Shown: positions 44,720 to 56,150 of the stretch, piece after piece | Layout: the number at the start of each line of letters is the position of its first letter | How positions within the stretch are numbered: position 1 is the first letter of the stretch | Assembly: GCF_033439725.1 (NCBI RefSeq) | Contig: NW_026944383.1 | Span: forward strand, 1,426,001-1,490,000 | Origin: Neurospora tetraspora | Taxonomy: Eukaryota; Ascomycota; Sordariomycetes; Sordariales; Sordariaceae | Length of the DNA: 64,000 bases | Direction: 5' to 3' | The notes under the pieces: generated by a model | What the model was told of the DNA's origin: nothing | Seen by the model: the letters and a program-made list of their open reading frames with translations, nothing else | Databases searched by the model: none | Translations under genes and position numbers: made by a program

Positions 44720-45891
44720 GTTGACGCAACTATCGAGAGGACGGCAGTCGGATTCGGATCGAGATGGAACTTGTAGAAGGTTTCGGTGGGTGGGATCGTA
44801 AAATAAAGATTAACGAGAGTCGAAGAAGGTTAAACTGTCATTAGGACAAGGGCTGCCCGTGTCATGCAGGGTAGTTCCGACGAGACGGAATGGGAACTTT
44901 CCGGGGCCGATCGGAAACTGGGCGTGGGGAAGAACGAGTAAGTAATGGTAGTCAAGAGAATAGGAATGGAAAAGAGGAAAGGGAAGACGAGTGCAAAACG
45001 ACCCGGGCCTGATGAAATCCGTCCTGGCCTTGGACCTTTGTTGATGCAGTGAGAAGCTGGAGAAGGGAAGTGGAGGAAGAGGAAAAAAAGGGTAGCTTAT
45101 GAAAGGGGCACAAACCCAGGATGTGGTCTAAAGTGAACAAGTGAACAAGTGACGCTCGCAAATGGACCCGTGGAATCTCGTGGCTCTGCCTGAAGCTGAG
45201 GTGGACACTGCAGTGGCCTGAAGAGAAGTGGAAGTGGCAGGGTCAGTGATGGAGCTTAAGTGGCCTCAATATCAGCCCCTGTCCCGGGCCTTGGCACCCC
45301 TCCCCCGTCGTGCGTCGAAGTTCATTTGAGCTCCACCAAGCGAAGCCATTGGCCAGCCGTTTAGGCCGAGCTCCCCCAGTTTCTGGGCGCCATTGGCATT
45401 GACAGCTCACCAACAGGTCCAACACTTGGATCCAATTTGAACTGCAGTCTGACGGTCGGTTCCGCGCTTCTTTTTCTTTTTATACTCCTACGCCGACGCA
45501 TGTGAGCGGCGGTTGGCCTGCCGTGTATACCATTAACCCTAACCTCATCATAGACGAAGCGTGATGGCGGGAAGTTTAAACATATCTGGTGGGTAGAAAA
45601 CATTGAAGATTCACTCTTCAATCAGTGACATGTACAACACAAACACCGGGCTAGCGCGACCAAGACGTAGCAAGTACAATTGTACAGTAAGGCTCTGACC
45701 GGCGCTGGGCGGCCTAGGCCAGGACTTAATCGGGGTGGGTATTGACGCGCACGGGCCAATCATATTACAGTTGGTCAAACCGCCCTACAAGGTGCAAAGC
45801 CATCTTTTCTTTGGAAAAACATCATCATCCAAAAGTCGACACCGACTGTCACATCGCCTTCTCCCGAATTATCGGCCATCTATACGACACA
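44720..45891. promoter_or_regulatory. Divergent promoter region, pmt1 / prp21
   Basis: A 1.17-kb spacer between the pmt1 and prp21 starts. A CCAAT box lies at 45756-45760, about 130 bp before the prp21 ATG. No gene is supported within it. Confidence 0.5.
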
Positions 45892-47560
45892 ATGGCCGCG
45901 ACTACGAATGGCGACTCTTCCGCAACGGCGGCTTCACTTGACAATATCAAGCCGCCGCCTGGAGTTATCATCCCGCCACCGGGCGAGATTCGCGAGGCGA
46001 TCGAGAAAACGGCCGGATATGTTATGCGTGGTGGACTCGGACTCGAACAGCGCATTCGCGAAAACCATGGCAAGAACCCGAAATTCAGCTTCTTGATGAC
46101 CTCGAGCGATCCGTACAACGCGTACTACGAATGGCGAAAATCAGAAATCAAGGCCGGACGCGGCACCGCCGTTGCCGCTGGTCGCGTCGGCGAGGCTGCC
46201 GTAGCTCCAGCCAAGGAAGAGCCAAAGGGCCCTCCCAAGCCGCCCGACTTCCAGTTCTCAGCCCGTATGCCTCGTATGAGCCAGAAAGACTTGGAAATTG
46301 TGCGACTAACCGCCATGTTCGTCGCAAAGAATGGTCGCCCATTCATGACACAGCTCTCCCAGCGTGAGGCCAGCAACCCGCAGTTCCAGTTCCTGATACC
46401 CAACCACACCTTCCACAACTTCTTCCAGAGCATGGTCGATCAGTACTCCATTCTCCTGCGCGAAGGCGGTGTCAACGGACAAGGCAAGCAGGCACAACAA
46501 GAACGCATCGCCGAACTCAAGCGGAACGTTGACGACAAGTACCACGTGCTGGCGCGTGCGAAACAAAGGGCAGAGTATGCGATCTGGCAGGAGGCTGAAA
46601 AGGCCAAGAAAGAGGAGGAGGAGGAAAAGAAGAAGATCGAGTTCGCTCGTATCGATTGGAATGACTTCGTCGTCGTTGAGACCATTGTCTTTTCGGAATC
46701 AGACGACCAGGCTAACTTGCCCCCTCCCACGACGCTCAACGACCTCCAGTATGCTTCTCTAGAAGAGAAGAACAAAATGTCGATCAGCTCCAACTTCCGG
46801 ATCGAAGAGGCCTTCCCCTTCGAGGACACCAACTATAACGCTTACCCCCCGCAACAATACGGAGTCCAAGCGGCACCTTCTCAACCAGCCCAGCAACAGC
46901 AATACCAATCTCCGAATACTCCCAATGCCCCGCAGGCATACGGCACCGCTCTACCTGTTGGGAGCCATTCAAGACCAGAAGAGGAGGAAGCGGCCCAGAG
47001 AGCGCGGGCGGAACAAGAGGCTAGGGCACGGGTGCAGCCAACCGGTGGACTGGCGCCGATGAAGATCAAGGATAACTATGTTCCTCGTGCAGCGCAGCGC
47101 GCGGCCAACAAGTTCGGTTCACAAATGGCTTTGTGCCCTAACTGCAAACAGCAAATTCCCCTTAACGAACTGGATGAGCATATGAGAAGTAAGCAAGCCG
47201 TCATGTCCCTATCCCTGCGCATGAAATGATGTACTGACACCCTGATTAGTTGAACTCCTTGATCCACGGTGGAAGGAACAGAAAGCCAAGGCGGACGCGA
47301 GATTTGCTACAACTAACCTCTCAACTGTGGACGTTGCCAACAACCTCAAGCGTCTGGCTAGCGCACGTACCGATGTTTTCGATGCAGTAACTGGTCAGCC
47401 CATATCCGAGGAAGAGCAAGCTCGAAGGAAGAAGGTGGCTATGCACAGCTACGACGGAAATCCCGATGGCAGGAGCCAGGCACATATCAACCAGTTGCAG
47501 ACCTTCAACCTCGACGAACAGATCAAGGCCATCCATCAAAAGTTTGCCGACAAGAAGTGA
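45892..47560 (+). CDS. prp21: Splicing factor SF3A1 / Prp21
   Basis: Two predicted exons (45892-47188, 47250-47560; 61-nt intron) give 535 aa. Start chosen at CACAATGGCC, since the open frame extends upstream without family similarity. SURP1 spans about residues 33-82 (EKTAGYVMRGG...FSFL...DPYNAYYEWR) and SURP2 about 133-185 (VRLTAMFVAKNG...FQFL...FHNFFQSMVDQY). A charged coiled stretch (AEKAKKEEEEEKKK) precedes IDWNDFVVVETI, the SF3A3-contacting PRP21-type region. Near the intron, CPNCKQQIPLNELDEHMRIE followed by LLDPRWKEQ corresponds to the human SF3A1 MQEHMRIGLLDPRW block. The protein is a U2 snRNP component (SF3a complex) acting at branch-site recognition in the nucleus. The C-terminal ubiquitin-like domain of animal SF3A1 is absent, as in fungi generally. 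Confidence 0.95.
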
Positions 47561-48792
47561 GGGGTCTTACAGATCGAACGTTCCCTTGATCGTCTCGTCG
47601 AGCGTTTGACGGTTGAAGCCACTTGAGCACGTCTTCAAGCCAAGGCGTGCCGAGAAATTTCTGCTGGATGAGAAGATGGGCGTTTCCTAGCGGGCCAACA
47701 CCCAGATATCCGCCCTTACATGCAGGGCTTAGGGTACGAACTACATTTTCTTTTGAGATCGGGACCGCAGGTGAGGAAATCATTGTTTCGCCGACCTATA
47801 CTCCTTCGTTTTGGAAAGCTCATGCAAACCTTGTCGCACTTTATACAGCTTGTCAGGCGACTCCAGAGCCATACAACGAGGGGAGAACGAAGAGTATGCC
47901 TGATGGATCTCTCAGACATGTGAGTATGACACAATCAGTAGATTATAGAGATGTCTGGGAGGAGAGTTCGCGAATGCGATACGGGCTGATGCTTGCATGC
48001 TTTACATACGTAGAGTCAGGGGTCCTATAAATAACCACTTGGTCAAAATGGCTCAGCCGGCGCCTGTATGGACATAATGATATATCATCTAGCTTTGTTC
48101 AATCCCCATCTCTTCGTGATACTAATGGTTGATATGAAGCAGGCATTCTCGACGTTACTAGATACAGCAAGTGAGGCTCGACCTGGTGCATGGGTATTGT
48201 AACGTGTAACGTATTTTACGGTAACCCATCCCCACCTTTGGCATGGGTCCCCATTTTAGCCTGGGCTCCCCCTCATAGCGTCGTGGTTACGGCTTCGTGA
48301 GCTCGTATTTCCAGGTGTAGCTTCCCCTCGTAACCTCGTTTCCCTCCAACGTCAATCGACAACCCCCCACCTTCGAATCTGGTCTCTCCAAGTTGTATCA
48401 TGTAAGTTCTTCCACCTTCATCGACGTACGACGACCACATCCATTGCGCCCAAGCCACCTTGCTCCTTCATCCATCTGTCACCCAAGTCCTCTTCTGACA
48501 AAGCAACAAAGCAACACCTCCAGCGCCGACTACAGCAAGGAGATTCGAGCTGATTCCCGCCATCTTAACCGGGAAACCAGCTCTCTGCGTTCGAAAATAA
48601 CCACAAAACCGACGTCCTTCCAAAACCGCGAAAACGGCGTCCTCCAGCAACTTCGGGTCCGCCGCCCCGGGTGCGCGCGCGACCTCTCCCACCTCACCAA
48701 CATCGCCCACCAGCCCGGTCAGCCCAACGGGCTCTCAGTCGGATAAAGCAAAGGCGGCAGCGGCTGCTGCTGCCCGTCTGCACCGGCCCATC
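47561..48792. other. Intergenic, with possible upstream exon of snx3
   Basis: This is the 3' region of prp21 and the 5' region of snx3. From 48601 the snx3 frame is open and reads as a Ser/Pro/Thr- and Ala-rich extension up to the snx3 ATG. A GTAAGT donor lies at 48401-48406 in a segment that could be a first exon. Nothing else is supported. Confidence 0.45.
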
Positions 48793-49492
48793 ATGCAGTC
48801 CCTACCGGACACGCGACAACAGTCGTTCGATGAGATCTACGGACCGCCCGAGAACTTTTTGGAGATTGAGGTTAGTTCTAGTCTCACCCCATCGGTCGGC
48901 TCGCTCTATCACATGGACGGCCCGGCTACACTTGGTCGGACTTCCATCCTCGACAATGGCCACCAGTATAAATACACCAGACAGGGCCCAACTGACGTGT
49001 TCACCCTCGAATAGGTCCGCAACCCCCGAACCCACGGTATCGGCCGCCACATGTATACCGACTACGAGATCGTATGTCGCACCAACATCCCCGCCTTCAA
49101 GCTGCGGCAGTCGACGGTGCGCCGCCGCTACTCGGACTTTGAGTACTTTCGCGACATCCTGGAGCGGGAGAGCGCCCGCGTGACGATTCCCCCGCTTCCC
49201 GGCAAGGTGTTTACCAACCGGTTCAGCGACGACGTGATCGAGGGCCGCAGGGCGGGTTTGGAGAAGTTCCTCAAGATCGTCGTTGGACACCCGCTCTTGC
49301 AAACGGGGAGTAAGGTGCTGGCTGCTTTTGTGCAGGGTGAGTTCCATGTTTTCTTTCCTTCCTCCTCCTGCCTTCCTCCCGTCTGTGTCTCTTCTTCTCC
49401 AGACCGATCGATCGTGAACTTGGCTAACAACGATATCTCCCACCTTTTTCCCATGGAAACCAGACCCCAACTGGGACCGTAACGCATGGTGA
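48793..49492 (+). CDS. snx3: Sorting nexin-3 (PX domain)
   Basis: Three predicted exons (48793-48870, 49015-49336, 49464-49492) encode 142 aa, the expected Snx3/Grd19 length. After an N-terminal [15 protein letters not shown] lead, one PX domain fills the protein. It includes [12 protein letters not shown], the phosphoinositide-contacting [12 protein letters not shown], the proline-rich IPPLPGK and [18 protein letters not shown], and the chain closes [10 protein letters not shown]. Snx3 binds PI3P on early endosomes and, with retromer, returns cargo to the Golgi. The last exon is only 29 nt. The frame is open upstream into a Ser/Pro/Thr- and Ala-rich stretch with no ATG, so a longer isoform using an upstream exon is possible. 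The start given here is the family-standard one. Confidence 0.93.
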
Positions 49493-50827
49493 CTCCTCTT
49501 CCGCGAAAGCTGGGGAGTAACAACTCCGCGTCCGCGCTTTGGCAGCGCCCCTTCGTCGTTATCATCGTCCACGTCCACATCAACCTTGTCTTCTGCTTTT
49601 TCTTCTTCGTTAGCCAGTAATAACCATAGCGTTGTTGTCCTCCACAATACCAATACTAGTAATTACACAACCTCATCATCGTCATCGCCGCCGCAACAAT
49701 CGCAACGGGACCACCAGTCGCAAAACAGACAGCTACAATCGACGACTGTGCGAACGCCGAGGAAACTGCGCAAACGTCCTCCGCGGGGTTGGGCTGAGAC
49801 GCAGGCTTTGTGTAAGCTGGTGGTGGGTGATGGTGATGAGGAGTCGTGATTATTATGGGGTTGAAAGTTTACCGCAGTTTGCTTGCAGGGAAGTGAAAGA
49901 GGATGGCTTGTCCGTATTTATGAGTGAAAAGATCGGATGGAGGAGAGCAGGCAAAAAGCTACCTCCCTTGAATGATTCTCAAAGTGTACATGTGTTAAAA
50001 GGTTAGCGACATCAAGGAGGATGGCTGTGATGATATGATGTTAGCCGTCGAGAATGAATATCTTGGGTTATTTTGCCTACATATCACAACCACGGTAATG
50101 AAGATGCTGATCAAGATATCTGCAATTGACTTTGATTCTTCTAATCCCTATAATCCCTAGTAATTTTTCGCTGTTCCTTAATCTTCCCACCAGCTAGGTA
50201 CCCGCACCAAGGCCTTTGGTTAAGTATGGTAACCTAGCCAGCCTCAGGCTCTTTGATAGCACTGTCCCTCCAATTCTGCTTGCTCGATCCTCAACCGACC
50301 AAGCCGACCGACCGATGGAACGAAAATCCCTCCCAGCCAGCCCTGGTCGTTCTTCTAACACTATCGTACACTGATATTTGGTTCTTCTTCTGCCTGTTTC
50401 TCTCCCGCTGATCCTGGCCGCTGCTGTTTGTTCGGTTGTGGTTGTGGTTGTGGTTGTGTCCACAAGAAGACAAGAAATGATGGGAAATTTTTGAAGAGTG
50501 GGGGTTGATATTAGGATCCGGTTGTTGATGTGTCGATTGCCGGGCACAAGCGGGAAGCAGGCAGAGAAGAAGGGGGTTGCTTGTAACGCCTACGCTTTTT
50601 TTTTAGACGTCATCGTGAAAGGTAAAATATTCGTACATAGCTGGCTGACATCTGAGGTGTTGATATGACAACCTCGTTTTCGTTCTCCTTGCGAACGTCG
50701 GAGGACAAGTATAGAGGGGCCGAGTCTGTCTGTCTGTCTCCCCGTTCCTCTTGGTTCGTTAACATCCGTCCGGCCGTCACAAATCCGGGATTGAATCGTC
50801 GTGATTTTCGCATCATCGTTCGGTTCT
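49493..50827. other. Convergent intergenic spacer
   Basis: This lies between the 3' ends of snx3 (+) and rim2 (-). An 87-codon Ser/Gln/Arg-rich plus-strand ORF (49586-49849) follows snx3 closely. It has no recognisable domain and is probably 3'UTR. Nothing else is supported. Confidence 0.5.
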
Positions 50828-52065
50828 TCATGACGGGGTATGAAGGAGCCTCAGGATGGCTTCGTACATGCCAAACATGATGGCGGCGCTGGGCACCGTC
50901 CGGAGCATGTGCGGCGTCATACCACCGTACAGACCGGCCATGCCCTCCTCCTTGAAGACGAGCTTGAAGCACTGGATCAGGCCCGTGTATTTGGGCTTGC
51001 CGTGGTCCATGGGCGCCTGTCGTAGACGGGTGCGGGCGACCTCATGAGGGTATGTGAGGATGGCCGCGACAAGCTTCGCGCCGCCCGCAGCGCCCGCATT
51101 ACCCGTCCAGTTGACCGCGTGGTCCCACCACGTCTTCTGGCGCCCGCTCTGCACAATCTTCTCCTCCCGCAGCGCCAGCGCCGTCTTCATGCGCTCGTAC
51201 AGCACCCACTGCAGCGTCGACTCGGCCACGCCCAGGTAGCTCGCGCTCATGCCCTTGTACAGGCCCCGGAGCCCTTCGTTCCGCAGGATCTGCCGGATGC
51301 AGTCGTAGCTGTTCTGGTACTGCCGCCTCGTCACGCCTCCGCTCTCGGCCGCCACGTTCTTGTCGAGCTGCAGCCGCGTCTTGACCATCCATATCGGGTT
51401 CGTCGCCGTGCTGGTCACGATGCCCGCCAGCACGCCCGCGCTGAGGTGCACCCATGTGCCTTCCTGTCCGTTGTTGAAGTACTTGGCGATCAGCCGCTTG
51501 CCGTTGCCGTAGGTGAAGAAGTTGATGGAGCGCGCGGGCACGACGCCGACGAGGTTGGGGCCGAGACCCTTGAACAGGGCGCGGGGGCCTTCTTGCCGGT
51601 AGACAGACGACAGGATCTGGCCGGTCTCGCTAAAGTGGTACCAGGCGGCGCGAACCGGGTTGAGGGGCACTCCTGCGTGCGATTGTCGCGAGGCTCGGAG
51701 TTGTGCTTGGTAGAAGTCGGACTGGAGTCGGGTCTTGAGAACGTCTAATGGGGCGGTTAAGGCTGCGGCTGTCATACCACCGATTCTGTTATGTGCGCGC
51801 GAGTGTTAAGCTCAGAGCTCTTCTTGGCTGACGGGGCGCAAGTGCGTGAAGGAGTGGTTCTTGCTTACCCTCCTGCAACAAAGTGCGCCCATGATTTTGC
51901 AAAGGGTGTTGCCTCGGTCTTGTCTGGCCGTACTAGCGGATCGGCTTGGTGTGACTCTGGTACTATGTCGCCCGTTTCGCGGGATACGACGAGCGGGATG
52001 TGGTCGCTCTTGGAGTGCTGGTCGGAGGGATCGGATACCCTCCTGGTGGCCGGCAGTGACTCCAT
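50828..52065 (-). CDS. rim2: Mitochondrial pyrimidine nucleotide carrier Rim2
   Basis: Two predicted exons (51869-52065 and 50828-51785; 83-nt intron) give 384 aa. Start placed at CACAATGGAG, since the frame is open further upstream (a 22-codon longer start at about 52131) but the context is weaker. The protein has three mitochondrial-carrier repeats with signatures APLDVLKTRLQ, NPIWMVKTRLQ and YPHEVARTRLRQ. Each is followed by the Gly-rich partner motif (GPRALFKGLGPNL, GLRGLYKGMSASYLG, GMAGLYGGMTPHML). The IWMVKTR and LQWVLYERMK segments are typical of Rim2/SLC25A33/36, which exchanges pyrimidine (deoxy)nucleotides across the inner membrane for mtDNA and RNA synthesis. The first about 55 residues, before HFVAGGIGGM, are a polar N-terminal extension, also seen in this subfamily. 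Confidence 0.93.
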
Positions 52066-53304
52066 TGTGAAGTAGATCCTTTTGTCGACGTTCTCTCCTC
52101 TGTGGATGGGTTCAGTGATCAGCCAGAACAAGTCTGGCGATCAGAGAGCGGGATGATGGGCGCTTGTGTGCGTTTGTCTGAAGTTTTTGCGCAGCAATTG
52201 AAGACGCCGTGATCCAGGAGTGGTGTTCAAACTCGACTTTGGCCGTAAAGGTACCACTTTGGCTGTAGGAGAGGGTGCGGGTGGTGTCCGGGTGTGTGGT
52301 TTGCAGTCGCGGGTCAGGACTTTTCTGGGGAAATTGAGGGACCGCAACGGCAAAATCGTTATCAGCGATAAGAATGGTTCGCCCGACTTTTTTTGCCAGT
52401 CAATGCGCCTGCCGCCTTCGTGCCATTCCCTAGTTCCACATCCCTGTGCGGTTAAAATCCGGCCCTGAACCAGTGCCCGGGATCAGCGGGTTGTCGTCAT
52501 CATCCCAACCGGCAGGCCCACCCAGTTCCCTTATCAGGCAATCAGAAAACAGCAGGGGTAAAAAGGGGTTTGTTTTGATTTTATCCAGGGCTTGCTCTGT
52601 ACACTGTTACGTTCACTCAACAGTTCACAATCACGGCATGACTATTGCCGGCTCACAGGCACAGGAACACATTGTGGGATGCACTACCATTCATTTGATA
52701 TCTAATTTCTAAAATACAAACAACTCTCTAAGCCGACCCGACCACCAACAATCCTGTTCTCTAAACTCGCAGTGAATGTCCAGCTGCAAATGTTGTTCGT
52801 TCAGTGATGATGAAAAGCAGAAGTGATAGAGGAGACTACCAAATCGTAAATGAAGGTCGCTGATAAAATAAGAATAAAAAGCAAATGACGCGCATATCGC
52901 CATCGCGATGTTGGGTATCTTAATGCTCGTGGAAGGAAACCAAATGGGAAAAAGACCGATAACAGGCAAGCCGGTGATCCCAGTACAGATGAAGAAGTAT
53001 GGAAACCCCACAGGCTTGCTAGCATATTTCCTTCGAGAATGTCCGATATTCCGCTAAGCTTCCGTCATGATATGAGTACCTGGTAGTGGTGGACTGATGA
53101 TGATAATGCCGATAATACTGCGATCCCCTTTAGCAACGCATGCCGCTGGAAGGAAGATGAGAAACAATGATCGATGATGATACCGCCGAGCTAGATTATG
53201 GATCCCACAAATCCTCAACAACGGCCGTGGTTCCAAACCCCCCAGTCATAGGAGAATACCGACAATACTCCTCGTCATTGTCTCTTTAGCGCCACCACGG
53301 AAGC
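52066..53304. other. Intergenic, no gene seen
   Basis: This contains the rim2 promoter and the 3' region of the RRM gene; both are on the minus strand. Short ORFs around 52.7-53.2 kb are not convincing. Confidence 0.5.
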
Positions 53305-56150
53305 CTAAGCAGCCGTCAACTGCATGAGCCTGCCATTGGCACTGGGCTGATAGCCATAATAGAGCGCACGCTTGATGCTCTCTTCAATGGCTCTCATCTC
53401 CTTCTCCATGGCTTGCTTCAGAGTCATGTTATCGTACTCATCGCCAGCAGCGAAGCCGATCTCATGCCAGAGGAAGCCAAAGTAGCCGTTGCTGTCCATC
53501 TTGGCGGCCTTGCTGAGAATGTCGGTCCTCTCGCTGACAGGCTTGAGGTGGACAAAGCGGGTGGTCTCCTCGCGGATGATGGCAATGTACCACTCGAGAA
53601 CATCGAGCGGGACTCCAGGCTTTGGGCAAATCGACAGCTGGTGGGTCCAGAGATCGGGGAACCTGGGTTGGTTGAACTCGCGCTGCTTCATCTCGTCCAT
53701 GCCAGCGGTGAAGGCGATGTTGTCCTTTTGAAGGACGCTGAAGCCAGGGCATAGCATGGCTGTGTTGACCAGACGCTTGAGGAGACGTTGGTCGAGGGCG
53801 ATGTGACTATCGCGGTCGTTGCGCTGGATGGTGTTGTGAAGCAGCTCGATGAGACGAATCGTGGCATTGTATACGGCCCAGCGTTGGTGAATCGTGATGC
53901 AATCTGACTTTTGCCAAGGCAGCTTTCTGATGGTGGAGATCATGCACTCATAAGGGCGCTGGGGGCAGTGCTTGAGGTATTGAGCCTGTGCACGCATTGT
54001 CAGTCGGTACTGTTTGTCACCCGAAGGAACGTGGGAGGTGAGTAACTCACGCGCTGAGGCATCTCAACAAGCTTGACCAGCATAGCCATCTCCTCGGTCG
54101 TGACAAAGCCCTTGAAAGTGTTCCAGGGCTTGCCCTCAACTGGACGTTGAATTTCAGGCTCGGCGCCCCTCCAAACAACTCCGGCCGCCAAAGGAAAGAG
54201 GTCCTTCATCATACTGGCCTGGCCCGACAGTTCCACATCAACAGGGCGATCAGCAATACGAGGAGGACGACCTCTCTGCACAGCTTGGTTGAAGCGCTGG
54301 ACAGCTCTGATAGCATCCTCTTGATGGAAGAACTCAACGTAGGCTTCTTGCGTCTTGCCAGAGATACGCTCCATAATGACATGAACAGGCTCCTGAGCGT
54401 CGTTCAGGATTTTGGAGTTACGACCAAGGAAGGCCTTGATCTCTTGGTGAGTGGTCATGTAAGGAATCTGGGTGGAAACACTCGATTAGAATTAGTCTCG
54501 TCACAGATAGTAGGTGCGAACTTACGTTTTTTATCTTGACAACTCCAGCATCCGAAGCCGAAGCTTGGGAGCAACTCTCGATGAAAGGGAAGTTGTCAGG
54601 ATGCAAGGCTACCCCCGCGGTAGGGAGACCAGACGGGCCGTCGGTGAGCCTGTTCAGCTGCGTTGAGCGTGCAGCTCGCACTTCTGGAGGGGGAGGGCCA
54701 GAAATGGGCATATGTGGCATGACCGCATAGTTCTCGTTCGGGGTCTCATACCCTGAATGGTGGTTAGGGATTCTGACAATAGCCCGCTCATCGTTGCCCG
54801 CCGGAGAGAACGGATCAATCCCGGAGCCGGCGACGACACCAGCTTGAGTGCCGTTGGTGTTAGGGGCATGAGCAGTGCCAATCATGAAAGGAGGCGGGGG
54901 TTGGATAGGAAGTGAATCTGCGCGGGGGGCGAAGTTACGTGGCTCGGTTTGATTGTAAGGGTTCGTGACGGAAGTCTTGTTCGTGTGCAAAGGGGTCTTT
55001 GTAGCCTGAGACTGGCCGAGGTCGGTCTGCGGGTCATTTGCGGTATGGTTGTCTTCGTTCCTGGGAGCATCGCCGGTCTGCTGGCCGCCCTGGGGCTGCA
55101 CATTGGAGCCTGGACCTCCAAACGTCGGACCATAGGCGTAGTAGAACTGGCCAGGAGCCAACTGGGTGACACCCGCGACGGGCTGGGCATGAGGCGACTG
55201 AGCGAAGGCTGGAAGACCGTTAGACCCATTAGTTGGAATGCATGAACTATGGAGAAAGGGTGTCAGACCATTGGAATCGGCGATTGGGGCCATTTGATGT
55301 TGAGGATAAGGGTGGCCCATGGGCGCATATTCAACCGGGTATCCAGCCTGACCAACGGGTGAACTAACACCGGGGTGGCCGCCAGGCCCGTTGGGCACGA
55401 AGCCCTGGCCAGACTGGACTTGAGCAATACCCATGTGCTGGTAAGCGATACCTGCCTGCTGTTTATTGATGTTGTGGTTGTTTGATGACGCCCAAACAGG
55501 TTGACCTCCCGCCATTGCATCGTTTGTTGGATTAGGTGGTATGCCATTGCCCAGGGCCGGGCTAGGTTGAACTGGTTGAAAGGGTTGCGCTGCTTGGGGA
55601 TACTGAACCGCGTAGGCCATCGGAGCTTGGTGGACAAAAGAGGCAGCTCCAGTGGTAGCAGGAGTTCCTTGTTGACGACCTTGGGTGTGGCCATTGGTGA
55701 ACCCGTTCTGTTTGCCTCTGTTGTTTCCATTGCTGCCATTTTGTTCGAAAGTACCAGTACGCTTTGTGATGGAAGTTAGTGAAACCGATCAGACCAAAAT
55801 ACACCAAAATGTCTCCCTTGGAACCATACCTTCGTATCCTTTCTGCGGAATTCTTTAGCAAAATTCGTGTTGGGAGCATTCCCATTCTTCCCTTGCGCAA
55901 CGCTGGCCTTGGGGGTAGCGTCAATATCTTGAGCCATAACAGCTTGCGGAGACTGGATAGGCTGGACGGGGAAATCCTCTTGCGAGTCGTCATCCAACAG
56001 TGACACGCCACCATGGCCCTCGTGATCCTCGGAATCGACAGACTGGATCGACGAGTTCACCATATTGTGGCGGCCCTTTTCAAGCATCTTGGAGACGGCG
56101 TTCCGGGCCATGCCCGAAGGTTTGGGCGTCATGTGTTTGACGTCCGCCAT
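53305..56150 (-). CDS. RRM-domain RNA-binding protein
   Basis: Four predicted exons (55830-56150, 54526-55761, 54051-54467, 53305-53985) give 884 aa, starting in TTCACCATGGCG. Residues 1-510 are polar, Pro/Gln/Asn/Gly-rich and disordered. At about 513-600 lies one RRM: RNP2 is VKIKNI, split by an intron, and the RNP1-like strand is GKTQEAYVEF. The tether motif MTTHQEIKAFLG recalls hnRNP-H-like RRMs. A long structured C-terminal region (WNTFKGFVTTEEMAMLVKLV, RPYECMISTIRKLPW, FLWHEIGFAAGDEYDN) looks conserved, but I cannot name it. A role in mRNA regulation is inferred from the RRM only. The first intron uses an AAG acceptor with an adjacent CTAAC branch, which is unusual but keeps the frame. 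Confidence 0.82.
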
